DNA from: Methylophilaceae bacterium
GTDB lineage: Bacteria > Pseudomonadota > Gammaproteobacteria > Burkholderiales > Methylophilaceae
Reading direction: 5' to 3'
Length of the DNA: 64,000 nucleotides
Assembly (NCBI GenBank): GCA_028342535.1
Contig: JAOLWQ010000001.1
Location: forward strand, 248,001-312,000
In this document: piece after piece, positions 62,755-64,000 of the stretch
How the letters are laid out: the number at the start of each line of letters is the position of its first letter
How positions within the stretch are numbered: position 1 is the stretch's first letter
The notes under the pieces: model-generated
The model's database searches: none
The model's input: only the letters and a program-made list of their open reading frames with translations
Told to the model about the DNA's origin: nothing
Made by a program: the position numbers and the translations under genes

Positions 62755-63765
62755 ATGTACAATATAATTCGATTCTTTTTGTTTATTTTTAACCCTGAAT
62801 TTGCTCATCATTTAGCAATGAATTCACTAAAAATATTTAATTATTTAGGCTTTCTAAGCTTCTTATCACAAAAAATAAAATGTAAGCCAAGATTAATTAT
62901 GGGTCTAAAGTTTGATAACCCAGTTGGACTTGCAGCCGGACTCGATAAAAATGCTGAATATATTGATTGTTTATCAAAACTGGGATTTGGTTTTATTGAA
63001 GTTGGGACTGTAACCCCAAAACCTCAGGCAGGCAACCCAAAACCACGATCATTTAGATTAACTAAAGAAGAGGGGATTATAAATAGATTTGGTTTTAATA
63101 ATGATGGCATTGACAAGGTAATAAAAAATATTCAAAAATCTAAATTTAAGGGTATTTTAGGCATTAATATTGGGAAGAATTTTGATACACCAATTAGTAA
63201 GGCTACAAATGATTACCTTATATGTTTTAGGAAATCATATTTATTTGCTAGCTACATTGTATTAAATATTTCCTCTCCAAATACTAAGAATCTTCGTAAA
63301 TTACAGGAATTCAAAAATTTAGAAGAATTACTAAAAGTAATTAAGGGTGAACAAAAAGTACTATACAAAAAGTATGGAAAATACGTACCTTTCTTACTTA
63401 AAATTTCCCCCGACAATACAAATTCGCAACTTACTTCTATATGTAAATTGCTAAAGAAGTATAAAATTGATGGCGTAATAGCCACTAACACGACCCTATC
63501 TAGAAGTGAGATTGGAAAATCTCCCAAGAGGCATGAGTCAGGTGGTTTATCTGGCCTTCCATTAAAATCAAGCTCATTAAAAACTTTAAAATTTTTAAAA
63601 TTAAGTCTGAATGGTAAAATTCCAATTATCGGCGTTGGAGGAGTGATGTCAGGTAAGGATGGTAAAGAAAAAATTGATAATGGGGCAGAATTAATCCAAA
63701 TATATTCGGGTTTAATTTTTAAGGGACATAAATTAATTTATGAACTATGTAGAGAGATTGGATAG
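62755..63765 (+). CDS. pyrD: Dihydroorotate dehydrogenase (quinone), class 2
   Basis: PyrD oxidises dihydroorotate to orotate and passes electrons to quinone at the inner membrane. The hydrophobic N-terminal helices (about 1-40) mark the membrane-associated class 2. NPVGLAAGLDKNAEYID near residue 58, FIEVGTVTPKPQAGNPKPR near residue 80, NRFGFNNDG near residue 110, NISSPNTKNLR near residue 170 (catalytic Ser) and IATNTTLSR near residue 242 follow. GVGGVMSGKDGKEKI near residue 299 binds the FMN phosphate. It has 336 residues. The next gene starts inside its end. Confidence 0.96.
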   Translation: MYNIIRFFLFIFNPEFAHHLAMNSLKIFNYLGFLSFLSQKIKCKPRLIMGLKFDNPVGLAAGLDKNAEYIDCLSKLGFGFIEVGTVTPKPQAGNPKPRSFRLTKEEGIINRFGFNNDGIDKVIKNIQKSKFKGILGINIGKNFDTPISKATNDYLICFRKSYLFASYIVLNISSPNTKNLRKLQEFKNLEELLKVIKGEQKVLYKKYGKYVPFLLKISPDNTNSQLTSICKLLKKYKIDGVIATNTTLSRSEIGKSPKRHESGGLSGLPLKSSSLKTLKFLKLSLNGKIPIIGVGGVMSGKDGKEKIDNGAELIQIYSGLIFKGHKLIYELCREIG

Positions 63766-64000
63766 TATAGAGTCAAAACCATATTTATTTTCATACAGAA
63801 GGTGTCCATATGCAATGAGAGCTAGAATGGCACTTGTAGAATCTAATATTGATTTTGATCTATATGAAATATCCCTTCGAAATAAGCCACATGAAATGCT
63901 AGCTATTAGCTCAAAAGGAACAGTCCCCATTCTAAAATTAAATCAATTAGTATTAGATGAAAGTTTAGATATAATGAAATGGGCTTATAAAAATAGTAAT
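63740..64000 (+). CDS. Glutathione S-transferase family protein (3' end cut by window edge)
   Basis: Not in the ORF track because it runs off the window; 87 codons are visible. YLFSYRRCPYAMRARMAL near residue 15 is the N-terminal thioredoxin-like domain of a GST-family protein with a CPYA active-site motif. ISSKGTVPILKL contains the cis-proline that contacts glutathione, and DESLDIMKWAY the following helix. The start may be the ATG at 63740, overlapping pyrD by 26 bases, or the TTG at 63758 (MDSIESKPY). The cysteine-type motif suggests a role nearer to thiol transfer or disulfide exchange than classical detoxification, which is inference. Confidence 0.8.
   Translation, partial: MNYVERLDSIESKPYLFSYRRCPYAMRARMALVESNIDFDLYEISLRNKPHEMLAISSKGTVPILKLNQLVLDESLDIMKWAYKNSN

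Noticed and set aside
1-64000. Mobile elements, CRISPR arrays, tRNA or rRNA genes, toxin-antitoxin or defence systems
   Set aside because: Both strands were read for transposase-like proteins, spaced repeats and tRNA signatures; none was found, and all genes have housekeeping or metabolic assignments.

Overview
The window looks like chromosomal DNA of a streamlined, very AT-rich marine betaproteobacterium, most likely a methylotroph of the order Methylophilales (OM43/HTCC2181-like). This assignment is an inference. It rests on base composition, very short spacers, an NAD-linked formate dehydrogenase cluster of the Fds type with its molybdenum-cofactor genes, a DAP-type murein pathway, an lpxC gene, an rsxABCDGE-nth block, a K+-independent H+-pyrophosphatase and a DUF721-M23-secA block. 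I found no transposase, integrase, CRISPR array, tRNA, rRNA, phage or plasmid gene. Nearly everything is housekeeping or core metabolism.

Layout. (1) 1-4.5 kb, minus strand: moaA-mobA-mobB-moeA (molybdenum cofactor), then a TonB-like protein and a truncated peroxiredoxin. (2) 4.6-10.6 kb, plus strand: fdsG-fdsB-fdsA-fdhD-fdsD, the soluble NAD+-dependent formate dehydrogenase and its sulfuration factor, divergent from the cofactor genes that supply it. (3) 10.6-14.9 kb, minus strand: a membrane glycosyltransferase, rpmE, rho, a thioredoxin with an unusual WCEPC active site, and a BON-domain lipoprotein. (4) 15-17.2 kb: rsmI, pyrC and a compact RNase P RNA gene. (5) 17.2-37.8 kb: a full division and cell-wall (dcw) cluster, mraZ-rsmH-ftsL-ftsI-murE-murF-mraY-murD-ftsW-murG-murC-murB-ddl-ftsQ-ftsA-ftsZ-lpxC, followed by a small membrane protein, an NAD-binding epimerase-like protein and cca. 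(6) 37.8-41.6 kb, minus strand: rsmE, an argA with a fused N-terminal HTH domain, argB and a HAD nucleotidase. (7) 41.6-47.5 kb, plus strand: a thioredoxin-like protein, then tkt, gap, pgk and purC. (8) 47.6-51 kb, minus strand: hppA, a TauE/SafE permease and a DUF721 protein. (9) 51-54.7 kb, plus strand: M23 peptidase, secA and a DUF1289 protein. (10) 54.7-60.3 kb, minus strand: rsxA-B-C-D-G-E-nth. (11) 60.5-64 kb, plus strand: dapA, bamC, pyrD and the start of a GST-family gene.

The genes form a coherent picture. Formate from C1 oxidation feeds NADH through Fds. Rsx/Rnf and the H+-pyrophosphatase handle redox and ion-gradient energy. Transketolase, GAPDH and PGK belong to central sugar-phosphate metabolism.

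The most notable observation is the HTH-ArgA fusion at 39240-40778. Its 60-bp upstream gap contains two TGTA-N5-TACA dyads whose centres are 52 bp apart. One overlaps the predicted -35 region and the other lies just before the start codon, which suggests a biosynthetic enzyme that represses its own operon. Other points are a probable AUU start codon for murF with a well-placed Shine-Dalgarno sequence, a -1 frameshift at a poly-A tract in rsmH, three 10-bp-phased MraZ-box-like repeats just after a predicted mraZ promoter, and an RNase P RNA lacking much of the P12-P14 region. No stretch above 300 bases is unexplained; the only gap of that size between protein genes (16857-17334) holds rnpB, its terminator and the mraZ control region.
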